Positions 35,275-43,813 of a stretch of 62,587 nt of DNA are shown here, piece after piece. The translations under genes and the position numbers were made by a program. The notes under the pieces were generated by a model. That model made no database searches. It was not told the DNA's origin and saw only the letters and a list, made by a program, of their open reading frames with translations. Origin of the DNA: JAJYSO01 sp964586655 (GTDB taxonomy: Bacteria > Bacteroidota > Bacteroidia > Flavobacteriales > Flavobacteriaceae); NCBI GenBank assembly GCA_964586655.1, contig CAZPGY010000016.1, forward strand, positions 1 through 62,587. Reading direction: 5' to 3'. The number at the start of each line of letters is the position of its first letter. Positions within the stretch are counted from its first letter, which is position 1.

Positions 35275-37005
35275 TTAGGATTCAAAATGAAGTTTAAGTC
35301 CCAATAAAACCGTCAAGGCTGCAAACTTATTGCGATAGGCAAAAATGTTATTCCGGTATATTTTACTCAGGTCTTTTTGTAATTCGGGATGATCTTCCAG
35401 CAACACAAGGTGTGCTTTAAAAATGGTATCAAGCTGCTCAAGAAGTTCTGGGGCTTTCCTAAACCAAGTGTCGTAAGGGTTCATGTTATCGTATTTCAGT
35501 CCCAAATATTTTTTAGCGCCGTTGACATATTTTTTAAAAAACCTTCCGTGATTGATTTTATATTTATTATTGGGCTTTAAGCCTATACGCTCCCATTTGT
35601 AATCGAGCACCTTTGGATGTTTTTTTTGGAGCCAGCTAAAAAACAATCGCTGATTGATTTTATATTTATTGGGAATGCTCAGGGAATAACTCAAGAGCTC
35701 GTCATCGTAAAAAGGGGAAGCGTGATCGATAAAGTTATTAAAAACATTATCCCCCATCAACGTAGCGGTACAGACGCGTTGTTCATAGGCAAAAATTTCA
35801 TAGTCCGTGTGCTGATATCGGTTGATCAGTTCCTTTAAAAATGCTGGTTTTTCCAATAGGGATTTGTTTTTTACGAACCCGGTCAATCCGATGCGGGATT
35901 TTTTAGCTTCAAAATCAAACCCCTCTTTAATGAGGGAACCAGCAATAGCATCCCCGATTTGACCGGAATGCACCAAACCGTAAGGCTGGAGGTTAAGCTT
36001 TGAAAATGCATTATAGATCGTGGCATTCGACATAAAAAAGGTGAGCCCATCAGTGGCTTTCACATAATTTTCAAGAATGTTCTCCAGCATGTATTTACCG
36101 TTGTCAAGATTGTATTGCAGATGGGCATATAAATTTTCCTTGCCTACCTGCTGCGCAATTCTGACATCGCTGGAACCAGAATCACCATAGGTGTAGCCGG
36201 TAATTTTATCAAAGCCGAGTTCTTTGGCCAATAAAATATTGATGCGGGAATCCAATCCGCCACTCAGTAGAGCAAAATGACTTTGATAGCCGTTTTCACG
36301 GTCTTTTTCCCATTCCCTTTCTACCGCTTGTAGCATTAGCTCGTCAATCCGCTCGATGATATCGTCCAGTTTTTGAGGAACGATATCTTTTTGTAGCCGG
36401 AAGTATTTCTTTTGTTTGAAGATCGATGAGGAAACCTTATAATCGATTCGGCTTCCATAAGGCATTCGTTTTATTTGTTTTACCAAAGTGAAATCATCGA
36501 ACATCTGCCCGTATAAAGCCATGGCGTAGATCCCATCGTAGTCATAATGAATTGGGATGTCATTTTGGCGCAATATTTTTGAAAGCACATGCATTTCCGA
36601 GGAAAAAGCAAAGCCGTATTTTGGATCGTGGAAATAATAAATGTCCTTGGTCGATAATGGATCGTTGAACAACAGGAGCTGACCGTGTTTTTTTGAAAAA
36701 ATAAACCCTGAAAAATTTCCTTTTAAAGCGGTCAAAAAAGAGGTGTTATCTTGTTCATAAGCCTTGATAAAATCTTCGGGATTTTTGATGGAAGAATAAT
36801 TGATCCCTTCAAAACAGATTACATAATCGCGGTTTTGGTATAAAAAACGATCCTCGTTGAACTTATCTAAAACCGAACGTCCAAAGGTGAAATCCGAGCC
36901 TTTTATCTCTTCTTGGACAGTATGGGCAAATTCCGCGTTGTAAAAGTGGCGGTAAATTTTACGTTCTTCGTTTGCTTTAAGCAATATTCCGTATATGCCG
37001 GCCAT
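35275..37005 (-). CDS. Asparagine-synthase-like protein lacking the glutaminase cysteine
   Basis: This 576-residue protein has an N-terminal class II glutamine amidotransferase-like domain (1 to about 190) and a C-terminal asparagine synthase ATP-pyrophosphatase domain with the P-loop SGGLDS at 248-253. In active AsnB enzymes the residue after Met is the catalytic Cys (MCGIxG). Here the start reads MAGIYG, so Cys2 is Ala and glutaminase activity should be absent. Asparagine-synthase-like enzymes in polysaccharide loci can amidate uronic acids (WbpS-type), and ManNAcA made by WecB/WecC would be a plausible target. With no glutaminase site, free ammonia, another amine donor or a different adenylation reaction must be considered. 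The start is fixed by the conserved N-terminus. Confidence 0.88.
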   Translation of the reverse strand: MAGIYGILLKANEERKIYRHFYNAEFAHTVQEEIKGSDFTFGRSVLDKFNEDRFLYQNRDYVICFEGINYSSIKNPEDFIKAYEQDNTSFLTALKGNFSGFIFSKKHGQLLLFNDPLSTKDIYYFHDPKYGFAFSSEMHVLSKILRQNDIPIHYDYDGIYAMALYGQMFDDFTLVKQIKRMPYGSRIDYKVSSSIFKQKKYFRLQKDIVPQKLDDIIERIDELMLQAVEREWEKDRENGYQSHFALLSGGLDSRINILLAKELGFDKITGYTYGDSGSSDVRIAQQVGKENLYAHLQYNLDNGKYMLENILENYVKATDGLTFFMSNATIYNAFSKLNLQPYGLVHSGQIGDAIAGSLIKEGFDFEAKKSRIGLTGFVKNKSLLEKPAFLKELINRYQHTDYEIFAYEQRVCTATLMGDNVFNNFIDHASPFYDDELLSYSLSIPNKYKINQRLFFSWLQKKHPKVLDYKWERIGLKPNNKYKINHGRFFKKYVNGAKKYLGLKYDNMNPYDTWFRKAPELLEQLDTIFKAHLVLLEDHPELQKDLSKIYRNNIFAYRNKFAALTVLLGLKLHFES

Positions 37006-37036
37006 AATAGCTATGAATTATATAAAACAGTTGGGG

Positions 37037-37867
37037 TCAATTCGATCGCAAGGTATAGTTAAAATCATCAAAATAAACAGCAATTGTGTCCGCTCTTTTA
37101 TAATTTCCGTAAAGTCCCATTTTATAGTAATTGGGCACGGGGTTAAATTGATTTGCCCCATGAACTTTGTGCGCTTTATCCTCGCTTTCAGCAACCAAAT
37201 ACCGCCCGTTGATTTTTGGGATGGAGTAACCCGCCCCGGTCAAACTCCAATAAACCGTATTTTCAAAAGTGTACCAAACCCCGGGTTTCAGGAATTCGGA
37301 ATAGGTGTAGGTCTGTTTGTGGTTCATATCCTTATCCCAAAGCCCATAAACATACACGATGCGGTTTTTATGATCGGGAAGCATTTGAATATAAACCGCT
37401 ATCGGCGGATGGGTCTGCCGATGATAATCACTCCAACTCACGCCCTTGGGCGGTCGATCATGCCATTGATGAAATATAACCCAGCTCCTCTCTTCCCGGG
37501 ACTTGAAAAAAGTTTCGGGAAACATAAATCGAAAAGAATAATGGATGGTATAGCCCAAACTGTCTTTGGTGGACAGCTTGAGTTCATTCCTTTTCCCATT
37601 TTGAATTTCCTCTCCGGGGAAAAGGTACATGTGGAGGGCATAATTATTTGGATTGCCCGGAACAGGCACAATTTCATAGCTTCCCCCTTTCTGGGTCTCT
37701 GTGGTATCCCAAAAAGGTTTCAAATAATCAAAATGATCGCGATAGACCTGAACCGTTTCAAGTTGATCCATATCCGTATCATCTCCTTGACTGCAAGAGG
37801 TGAGCAGCAAAAGTGCAGCTATCAATAGAACGATTGGGTAATTACGGATTATTTTCATAAGTTTCAT
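37037..37867 (-). CDS. Lipoprotein polysaccharide lyase, heparin-lyase-I-like (copy 1)
   Basis: This 276-residue lipoprotein has a lipobox LLTSC with Cys25, followed by one beta-jelly-roll domain of the heparin lyase I/PL13-PL20-like group. Conserved stretches are GKRNEL (91-96), QWH (134-136), YHRQTHPP (148-155), WYTFENTV and PNYYKMGLYG (245-254). In related jelly-roll lyases an Arg, a His of the Q-x-H strand and a Tyr of the Y-x-K-x-G strand form the active site, and all have counterparts here. It would cleave a uronate-containing polymer by beta-elimination in the periplasm or at the surface. Placement inside the exopolysaccharide locus suggests the substrate is the locus product. The exact family number is not certain from sequence reading. 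Confidence 0.82.
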   Translation of the reverse strand: MKLMKIIRNYPIVLLIAALLLLTSCSQGDDTDMDQLETVQVYRDHFDYLKPFWDTTETQKGGSYEIVPVPGNPNNYALHMYLFPGEEIQNGKRNELKLSTKDSLGYTIHYSFRFMFPETFFKSREERSWVIFHQWHDRPPKGVSWSDYHRQTHPPIAVYIQMLPDHKNRIVYVYGLWDKDMNHKQTYTYSEFLKPGVWYTFENTVYWSLTGAGYSIPKINGRYLVAESEDKAHKVHGANQFNPVPNYYKMGLYGNYKRADTIAVYFDDFNYTLRSN

Positions 37868-37948
37868 TAGAATTGTAGTGGCTTCTCATAAAGATTAATA
37901 AATTTTCCCTATTTTCTAATTCATTAATTATTTAGGTAACAAATTGAT

Positions 37949-38761
37949 TCAATCTTTTTTACCTTTATCAGACTGTTTGGGGTTCAGTTCATAGGTAAAA
38001 TTATCAATATAAAGGGTAATGGGTTTATGGATGTCTTTCTTTTTTCCGCCATAAAACCCGATTTTAAAATAATTGGGCGAGCGATTGAACATATTGGCTC
38101 CAAAAACCTTTCCCGATTTGTTGGTCTTTACCAAATTATGGCCGTTAATTTTAGGAATGGAATAAGCGGTGCTGTCCATTCCCCATTTCACGGTATTTTC
38201 AAAGGTGTACCAAGTATTGGGTTTTAAAGCTTGGTCATAAACAAAATCCTGCACGTGTTCTTGTTCATTGTCCCACAAGCCATAAGCATAAACAATTTTA
38301 TACGGTTGCGGATTGGGTCTGATGGCGATGAACAAATTAAGCGGTGGATGGGTTTGACGGTGATAATTAGCCCAAGTTTTGCCCGGTGGAGGTTGGGCGT
38401 GCCATTGCTGGATAATAATCCAAGTTTTCTGTGGCTTTTGCTGAAAAAAACCGGGGGGTAACAAAAAATCAAAGGAATAATGAATCACCGAACCCATCCG
38501 ATCTTTAGTCGGCAGTTTCAACTCGCTCCGTTTTCCGTTGCGAATTCCGGTGTCCTGCGGGTAAAGATGAATGGCCAAAACACTGTTTTCCGGATTTGTC
38601 GGATCGGGTACTATATTATAATTATCAGCACTTTTGGTTTCATCTGTGTTCCATTGAGCCCGTAATGTATTAAATTGATCGGTATATTGCTGTGTTATCA
38701 CGCAAGAAGTGAGAAGACAACAGCAAACAACAGTAAATATAATTGTCTTTAAAAATCTCAT
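37949..38761 (-). CDS. Lipoprotein polysaccharide lyase, heparin-lyase-I-like (copy 2)
   Basis: This 270-residue paralogue of the following gene has a lipobox LLTSC with Cys20 and the same jelly-roll landmarks: GKRSEL (76-81), QWH (119-121), YHRQTHPP (133-140), YAYGLWD, WYTFENTV, YSIPKING and PNYFKIGFYG (229-238). The two copies align over the whole mature length with few gaps but differ at many positions, so the duplication is old. Retention of all putative catalytic positions in both argues that both are active, perhaps with different cleavage modes or sugar patterns. It sits directly after the Wzz-like gene, 53 bases away. Confidence 0.82.
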   Translation of the reverse strand: MRFLKTIIFTVVCCCLLTSCVITQQYTDQFNTLRAQWNTDETKSADNYNIVPDPTNPENSVLAIHLYPQDTGIRNGKRSELKLPTKDRMGSVIHYSFDFLLPPGFFQQKPQKTWIIIQQWHAQPPPGKTWANYHRQTHPPLNLFIAIRPNPQPYKIVYAYGLWDNEQEHVQDFVYDQALKPNTWYTFENTVKWGMDSTAYSIPKINGHNLVKTNKSGKVFGANMFNRSPNYFKIGFYGGKKKDIHKPITLYIDNFTYELNPKQSDKGKKD

Positions 38762-38814
38762 GGGTGCAAAGGAGATATCAATGTTAACTTCTTTTTCTTG
38801 GCGACTTAAATTAA

Positions 38815-39810
38815 TTATGTATTGTCAATCAGTCGTTTAGCCTTAAAATATAATCTTCTAAACTGCATGAAAATGAAAAATAAAATCAAGAACAAGATGG
38901 GATAGAAAAAGAGATTATTTGTAATCCCCTTTTTGACTTTGTGAAATTCGGGAACATTTAAAAGGCTAACAATATGATCGTACTTTAATAAGTCGATCTT
39001 CAATTTTTCTGTTTGCGACAACAAACGGTTTTTCTCTCTATACAGCATGTAGAGGTTGTCGTTTTGCAACTGGTTGAAACTAAAGTAAACAGAGCTTCCT
39101 TCGCTGTGTTTTGGAGTGCTCTGCTTATGTAATTTCGTTATATCGTCTATCGCTGAAATACTCTTTTTATATTCTTTGATCTGTATTTTGGCACTTTTAA
39201 TACCTATTTTTTTAGCTTCTTGTAATAACTTGTTGCTGTTGAGGTAATCCAAAAGAGCTTGAGTGGCTTTTGAACTATTTTCAATCGTCGTTTTGAGCGT
39301 GATTTTATGAGTTTTGTACTGTGGAAGCAGCATTTCTGAAGTCAATAGACTGCCTTCTAAATCGGATTTTTCAAATAGGGTTTGCAAGTATTGGATACTC
39401 GAGTAACTCACCCGATCATCTTTAACCATAATATCTGATATATTGATGATGGGTTCTATTTTTACACTGTTGATAAATAATTTCTCATTTTGTATTATGC
39501 CGACCTCTTTTAAGAATTCTCTGTCATTATCACGGATTTCATTGTTTAATTTGTCAATGGCATTGTATACGTAATAAGTTGATCCAAAATTTAGCTGAAC
39601 TTGAAGTATCGCTTCTTTTTTCAAAGAATTACTGCTGTATAGTCCCGCCAAAACCCCCAGTATGATAATCCCAACAATCAAGTACCACTTCCTAATTATA
39701 AACTGAAGTCCGTGGTACGACCAAATTAAAAATTTGTGGTATTGATTGCGTAGACCGCTGAATATCATCCCCAAATCAATCTCTTCTCCTGAATTATCCT
39801 GTTCTCCCAT
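38815..39810 (-). CDS. Wzz-like chain-length determinant protein
   Basis: This 331-residue protein has two transmembrane helices, one at about 43-62 (WYLIVGIIILGVLAGLYSS) and one near the C-terminus (about 298-315, NLFFYPILFLILFFIFM). They enclose a periplasmic helical domain with coiled-coil character. The topology fits a Wzz/PCP co-polymerase that sets polymer length. No cytosolic tyrosine-kinase domain is attached. It lies between wecC and the lyase pair on the same strand. Confidence 0.8.
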   Translation of the reverse strand: MGEQDNSGEEIDLGMIFSGLRNQYHKFLIWSYHGLQFIIRKWYLIVGIIILGVLAGLYSSNSLKKEAILQVQLNFGSTYYVYNAIDKLNNEIRDNDREFLKEVGIIQNEKLFINSVKIEPIINISDIMVKDDRVSYSSIQYLQTLFEKSDLEGSLLTSEMLLPQYKTHKITLKTTIENSSKATQALLDYLNSNKLLQEAKKIGIKSAKIQIKEYKKSISAIDDITKLHKQSTPKHSEGSSVYFSFNQLQNDNLYMLYREKNRLLSQTEKLKIDLLKYDHIVSLLNVPEFHKVKKGITNNLFFYPILFLILFFIFMQFRRLYFKAKRLIDNT

Positions 39811-39899
39811 GATAATTATTTGTTTAATACTCTTTTATAAACTTTTTCCTAAACCGTTTAAAAATAGACCTTTCAGATTTATTGACAAAAGAATCTTTT

Positions 39900-41111
39900 T
39901 TATTTTTTTAAAACCCCACAAAAGTCCAATATAACTTTATTTTTGGGTAAGTCCAAGGTTTTAAATTCTTTGTGCGCTACCAGAAAAGCAAGGATATCGG
40001 CTTTTTGAACAGCTTCTCGGTAATCGGTTAATTTAAATACCTGATGGTCTTCAAGGTTGGGTTCTACAATAAAATAGGGCTCATCATGGGCTTCTTGCAA
40101 CACTTTTTGCACAATATATTTTGCCGGGGATTCCCGTAAATCATCAATATTGGGCTTAAAAGAAAGTCCCATAAGGGCAATAGCCGGTTCTTTGTCGTTT
40201 TTGATTTTAAATTCTTGTCGGGCTTCCTTGATTTTTTCAGCACACCAAACGGATTTGTAATTGTTGATTTTTCGGGATTTCCCAATTAATTGAGATTCAG
40301 AAGGAAATTCTGAAGTGATAAAATAAGGGTCCACCGCAATACAATGACCGCCCACTCCGCAACCGGGCTGTAATATATTTACCCGTGGATGTTTATTGGC
40401 CAATTGAATCAACTCCCAAACATTAATATTGGCTTTGTCGCAAATCAAGGAAAGTTCATTGGCAAAGGCAATCTGGACATCGCGGGAGGCATTTTCGGTC
40501 AGCTTACACATCTCGGCGGTTCGAGCATGGGTTGCATGGAGTTTCCCTTTGACAAACTGCCGATAGAAGGTTATGGCTTTTTCGGTACTCTCGGCATTGA
40601 TCCCTCCAATTACCCGGTCGTTGTGTATCAATTCTTCAATTGTGTTTCCCGGGAGAACCCGTTCCGGGCAATAGGCCAGGTATATTTCATTTTCTAATTC
40701 CGGACGTTCTCGGAAGATCAGCGCTGCCATTTTTTCTGTGGTGCCTACCGGGGAAGTGGATTCGATAATGTATAAATCCCCGGGTTTTAACAAGGGAAGG
40801 ATGCTTTGGGTGGCCGATTCAATAAAAGAAATATCAGGTTCGTTGTTGTTCTTGAAAGGAGTGGGAACAACGACCAAATAAGTGTCCGAGACTTGGGCGA
40901 CCGTATCAGCTTTTAAAAAACCCGATTGTACAGCTTCCTTTACAATTTTATCGAGATCGGGTTCCACGATATGGGTCAATCCTTTATTAATGGTTTCGAC
41001 CACTTCCGTACTGATGTCTACTCCGTGAACGGGTATCTTATGGTTTGCCAGGATAGCCGAGGTGGGCAGTCCAATATATCCAAGCCCAATAGTTGTTACC
41101 TTTGGTGGCAT
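39900..41111 (-). CDS. wecC: UDP-N-acetyl-D-mannosamine dehydrogenase
   Basis: This 403-residue enzyme oxidises UDP-ManNAc to UDP-ManNAcA with two NAD+. The ATG at 41111 gives the normal start MPPKVTTIGLGYIGLPTSAIL, with the NAD-binding GxGxxG. The longer frame would run into wecB. The central domain has TENASRDVQIAFANELS, and the catalytic Cys lies in PGCGVGGHCIAVDPYF. The C-terminal UDP-binding domain includes LMGLSFKPNIDDLRESPA. It follows wecB by 4 bases, clearly in one operon. Confidence 0.95.
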   Translation of the reverse strand: MPPKVTTIGLGYIGLPTSAILANHKIPVHGVDISTEVVETINKGLTHIVEPDLDKIVKEAVQSGFLKADTVAQVSDTYLVVVPTPFKNNNEPDISFIESATQSILPLLKPGDLYIIESTSPVGTTEKMAALIFRERPELENEIYLAYCPERVLPGNTIEELIHNDRVIGGINAESTEKAITFYRQFVKGKLHATHARTAEMCKLTENASRDVQIAFANELSLICDKANINVWELIQLANKHPRVNILQPGCGVGGHCIAVDPYFITSEFPSESQLIGKSRKINNYKSVWCAEKIKEARQEFKIKNDKEPAIALMGLSFKPNIDDLRESPAKYIVQKVLQEAHDEPYFIVEPNLEDHQVFKLTDYREAVQKADILAFLVAHKEFKTLDLPKNKVILDFCGVLKK

Positions 41112-41115
41112 AATC

Positions 41116-42231
41116 TTAGTGTTTAGAAATAAATTCGACAATACGTTCACAAGCTCTTCCATCTCCATAAGGATTGTGCAATCTACTCATCTTTTTATAA
41201 TGTTGAAGATCGTTTAAAAGACGCATTGTTTCCTCAACAATTTTTTGTGGAGAGGTGCCTACTAAAATAACCGTTCCTGCGGCCACAGCTTCCGGGCGTT
41301 CTGTGGTTTCTCGCATGACCAATACTGGTTTGCCGAGACTTGGCGCTTCTTCCTGAATCCCACCGCTGTCGGTAATCACCAATTTGGCGCGATCCAGCAA
41401 CCAAATGAAATGTTGATAAGGCACCGGTCTGATGAGTTTTATGTTTTCAATACCACTCAAAATACGATTGACCGGTTCCTGCACTTTGGGGTTAAGGTGA
41501 ACCGGATATACAATTTGGGTGTCCGGTTTTTGTAAAGCAATTTCCTGAAGAGCTTGGCAAATGCGCTCAAAGCCTGCTCCGTGATTTTCACGCCGATGTC
41601 CTGTGACCAAAATAAGTTCCTTGCCGGCCAGTTCTCGATCAATCTTTTTTATCCATTCATCGGGGTGTTGACGAACTTTTTCAACGCTGTCGAGCAAGGC
41701 ATCAATCACGGTATTTCCGGTGACCACAATGTTTTCTTCAGCAATATTTTCCTTTAAAAGATTGTTCTTGGAGGTGTGGGTAGGCGCAAAATGAAAATCT
41801 GCCAGTCTGCCGGTGAGTTGCCGGTTTATTTCTTCGGGGAAAGGGGCTTGTTTATTCCAGGTTCGCAATCCCGCTTCGACATGTCCAATTTTGGCTCCAC
41901 TGTAAAAAGCGGCTAAACTGCCGACCATGGAAGTGGTGGTGTCCCCATGAACCAATACATAATCGGGGTTAAAATCAGCCAACACCGGTTGCAACTGCAG
42001 GACAAGGTCGCTGGTAAGTTGATACAGGTTTTGCCCCGGTTTCATTAAGTTGAGGTCATAATCCGGCCGGATATTAAAAAAGTGAAGCACCTGATCCAAC
42101 ATCTCTCGATGTTGGCCGGTAACGCACACCCTGAGGTCAAATTTTTCAGGATACTCCCCAATAACCCGAATCAATGGAGCCATTTTTATCGCTTCCGGGC
42201 GGGTGCCAAAGAGAATAAGGATTTTCTTCAT
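41116..42231 (-). CDS. wecB: UDP-N-acetylglucosamine 2-epimerase (non-hydrolysing)
   Basis: This 371-residue GT-B-fold enzyme converts UDP-GlcNAc to UDP-ManNAc. Motifs are GTRPEAIKMAPLI (residues 8-20), GDTTTSMVG, GHVEAGLRT, the central VTGHRRENHGAGF and the C-terminal DSGGIQEEAPSLGKPVLVMR. It supplies WecC, and both feed the WecG/TagA-like transferase. It is the first gene of the core exopolysaccharide operon, 65 bases after cysQ. Confidence 0.96.
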   Translation of the reverse strand: MKKILILFGTRPEAIKMAPLIRVIGEYPEKFDLRVCVTGQHREMLDQVLHFFNIRPDYDLNLMKPGQNLYQLTSDLVLQLQPVLADFNPDYVLVHGDTTTSMVGSLAAFYSGAKIGHVEAGLRTWNKQAPFPEEINRQLTGRLADFHFAPTHTSKNNLLKENIAEENIVVTGNTVIDALLDSVEKVRQHPDEWIKKIDRELAGKELILVTGHRRENHGAGFERICQALQEIALQKPDTQIVYPVHLNPKVQEPVNRILSGIENIKLIRPVPYQHFIWLLDRAKLVITDSGGIQEEAPSLGKPVLVMRETTERPEAVAAGTVILVGTSPQKIVEETMRLLNDLQHYKKMSRLHNPYGDGRACERIVEFISKH

Positions 42232-42296
42232 GAATAGTGGAGCATTAAAAGGCTTCTCTTTCCGGTTTCAAGATGCAACAATCCGGTAAAGGTTGC

Positions 42297-43055
42297 TTAC
42301 CGCTTTGCTAAAAAATAGGGGTTTAACAAATTTTCTTTGTTATAGCGCAGGGGTTTATTGTCTTCCATATTAATCACTTCGATGCCCATTCCTCTCAACA
42401 CCGCATGTGCTGCTGCGGTATCCCATTCCATAGTGGGCGCAAAACGCGGATAAATATCGGCTTTATCTTCTGCCAAGAGCATAAATTTCAAAGAACTGCC
42501 CATGGAAACAGTTTCTGCATCATCAAATTTGTTGAGATAGTCTTGTGTGTCTTGATTGAGATGGGAGCGAGAGGTGACAATTCGAACCGGTTTGTTGCCT
42601 TTGGAAGCAGGCTTCAGTTCGTGCTCCGGCTGCATATTTACATCGGTATATGCGCCATGGCCGATCCCGCCAAAATAAAGCTTGTCAATGACCGGCGCAA
42701 GCACCACACCCAAAACCGGTTTGTTTTGATGAATGAGCGCAATATTAACGGTAAACTCTCCATTTCGTTTGACAAATTCTTTGGTGCCGTCCAGCGGATC
42801 CACCATCCAAAAGGTCTCCCAGTCTTTTCGTTCTTCATACGAAATGTCTTTACCTTCTTCCGAAAGAATAGGGAAGGAAGTGGTTTTTAGCTTCTTAACA
42901 ATTGCTTGATGCGCTTGGGTGTCGGCACGGGTCAACGGACTGTCGTCGCCTTTTAGCTGTACGTCGAAGTCATTGGAATTGTAGACCTCTAAAATTTTTA
43001 TGCTCGCATCCCGTGCGGCATCAATAATAAGGGGTAGGTATTGTTTGGTGTTCAT
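42297..43055 (-). CDS. cysQ: 3'(2'),5'-bisphosphate nucleotidase
   Basis: This 252-residue member of the inositol monophosphatase superfamily hydrolyses PAP to AMP. The start at 43055 (MNTKQYLPLIIDAARDAS) matches the family; the in-frame extension overlaps the promoter. Metal-binding motifs are visible: SEEGKDISYEER, WMVDPLDGTKEFVKRNGEF (DPLDGTxxF) and the C-terminal MEWDTAAAHAVLRGMG. CysQ relieves PAP build-up from sulfotransferases and sulfate assimilation. This fits the sulfotransferase in the downstream locus. Confidence 0.94.
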   Translation of the reverse strand: MNTKQYLPLIIDAARDASIKILEVYNSNDFDVQLKGDDSPLTRADTQAHQAIVKKLKTTSFPILSEEGKDISYEERKDWETFWMVDPLDGTKEFVKRNGEFTVNIALIHQNKPVLGVVLAPVIDKLYFGGIGHGAYTDVNMQPEHELKPASKGNKPVRIVTSRSHLNQDTQDYLNKFDDAETVSMGSSLKFMLLAEDKADIYPRFAPTMEWDTAAAHAVLRGMGIEVINMEDNKPLRYNKENLLNPYFLAKR

Positions 43056-43073
43056 AAGGGGTTGTTTTGTCGG

Positions 43074-43107
43074 CAAATATATCAATTTTAAACCGATTGA
43101 AATTCAA
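43074..43107 (-). promoter_or_regulatory. cysQ promoter (TTG-23-TATATTTG)
   Basis: On the minus strand TTG (43107-43105) is followed after 23 bases by TATATTTG (43081-43074). This matches the Bacteroidota -33/-7 pattern at the upper end of allowed spacing. The -7 element lies 18 bases before the chosen ATG and supports that start. Confidence 0.6.
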
Positions 43108-43393
43108 TAATGTCTTTTAGCCGATAAGATAAAGCTCGGATTATTCATGGCGTTAGCTTTATACAGCGCTTAAGCTCTATTATAACAGAAGAATCAAGCG
43201 GAGTAAGCACAAAATGAGCCCCATCAATATGATAAAGAACAAGCTGCTGGTGAGAATTTTAGCTGTAGTTAAAAGAAGAACGTCTTATGTCAATGCGTTT
43301 AAATAGGTGGCTTAAATCAAAGATGTTTTTTGGGGTGCTGCTATTTGTTTTCAAGCAAGCCGCTTCAACAGTTTTTATAAAGTTTGATGAAAA

Positions 43394-43401
43394 TAATTTT
43401 G
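43394..43401 (+). promoter_or_regulatory. ars operon -7 promoter element TAATTTTG
   Basis: This is an exact TAnnTTTG match, 13 bases upstream of the palindromic operator and 46 bases before the arsR-like ATG. Confidence 0.5.
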
Positions 43402-43413
43402 TGACAAAAATGT

Positions 43414-43435
43414 TTAATTGTAATATTGCGATTAA
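43414..43435. promoter_or_regulatory. Palindromic ArsR-type operator
   Basis: A 22-base dyad runs from TTAATTG to CGATTAA around a central AATATT. Eighteen of 22 positions match the reverse complement. It lies between the -7 element and the start codon of the ArsR-family gene, so binding would block transcription, as in known ArsR autorepression. Confidence 0.65.
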
Positions 43436-43447
43436 ATAATAAATGAA

Positions 43448-43777
43448 ATGGGATTAACTAAATCTGAAATATTTACGGATGAACAAAACCAAATTGCAGA
43501 CTTTGCCAAGGTGTTTGGACATCCGGCACGGGTAGCTATTTTGCAACATTTATTCAAGATTGAAGGTTGTTTTTGTGGCGATTTGGTCAAAGAAATCGAC
43601 TTGGCACAACCCACGATTTCACAACACCTAAAAGAGCTTAAAGGTTTGGGGTTGATTAAAGGAGATGTAGAAGGAACAAGTGTTTGCTACTGCATAGCGC
43701 CTGAAAACTGGAAAAAAATGAAAGAAATAATGAACGAGTTTTTAAATCAGGACATTCCTCAAGCGGATTGTTGCTAA
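43448..43777 (+). CDS. arsR: ArsR-family transcriptional repressor
   Basis: This 109-residue winged-helix repressor opens with a typical helix pair (FAKVFGHPARVAILQHL) and a recognition region (IDLAQPTISQHLKELKGLGLIKGD). A Cys pair in GCFCGDLV (residues 38 and 40) lies where arsenite-binding ArsR proteins carry metalloid ligands. Further cysteines (CYC and the C-terminal CC) may add to sensing. It leads a four-gene arsenic operon and has its palindromic operator directly upstream. Confidence 0.92.
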   Translation: MGLTKSEIFTDEQNQIADFAKVFGHPARVAILQHLFKIEGCFCGDLVKEIDLAQPTISQHLKELKGLGLIKGDVEGTSVCYCIAPENWKKMKEIMNEFLNQDIPQADCC

Positions 43778-43813
43778 AAAAACAAATCCTATAATCCCGA
43801 GAAACAAATAAAT

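Larger units (their letters stand above)
43056..43447. other. Divergent intergenic region between cysQ and the ars operon
   Basis: These 392 bases hold the cysQ promoter (43074-43107), the ars -7 element (43394-43401) and an ArsR-type operator (43414-43435). The middle part (about 43110-43390) shows no gene, RNA or repeat that I can recognise. Confidence 0.6.

Noticed and set aside
36995..37828. 277-residue rightward frame opposite the first lyase
   Set aside because: It is the antisense of the lyase gene, whose lipobox and motifs are clear; the opposite frame lacks any family feature.
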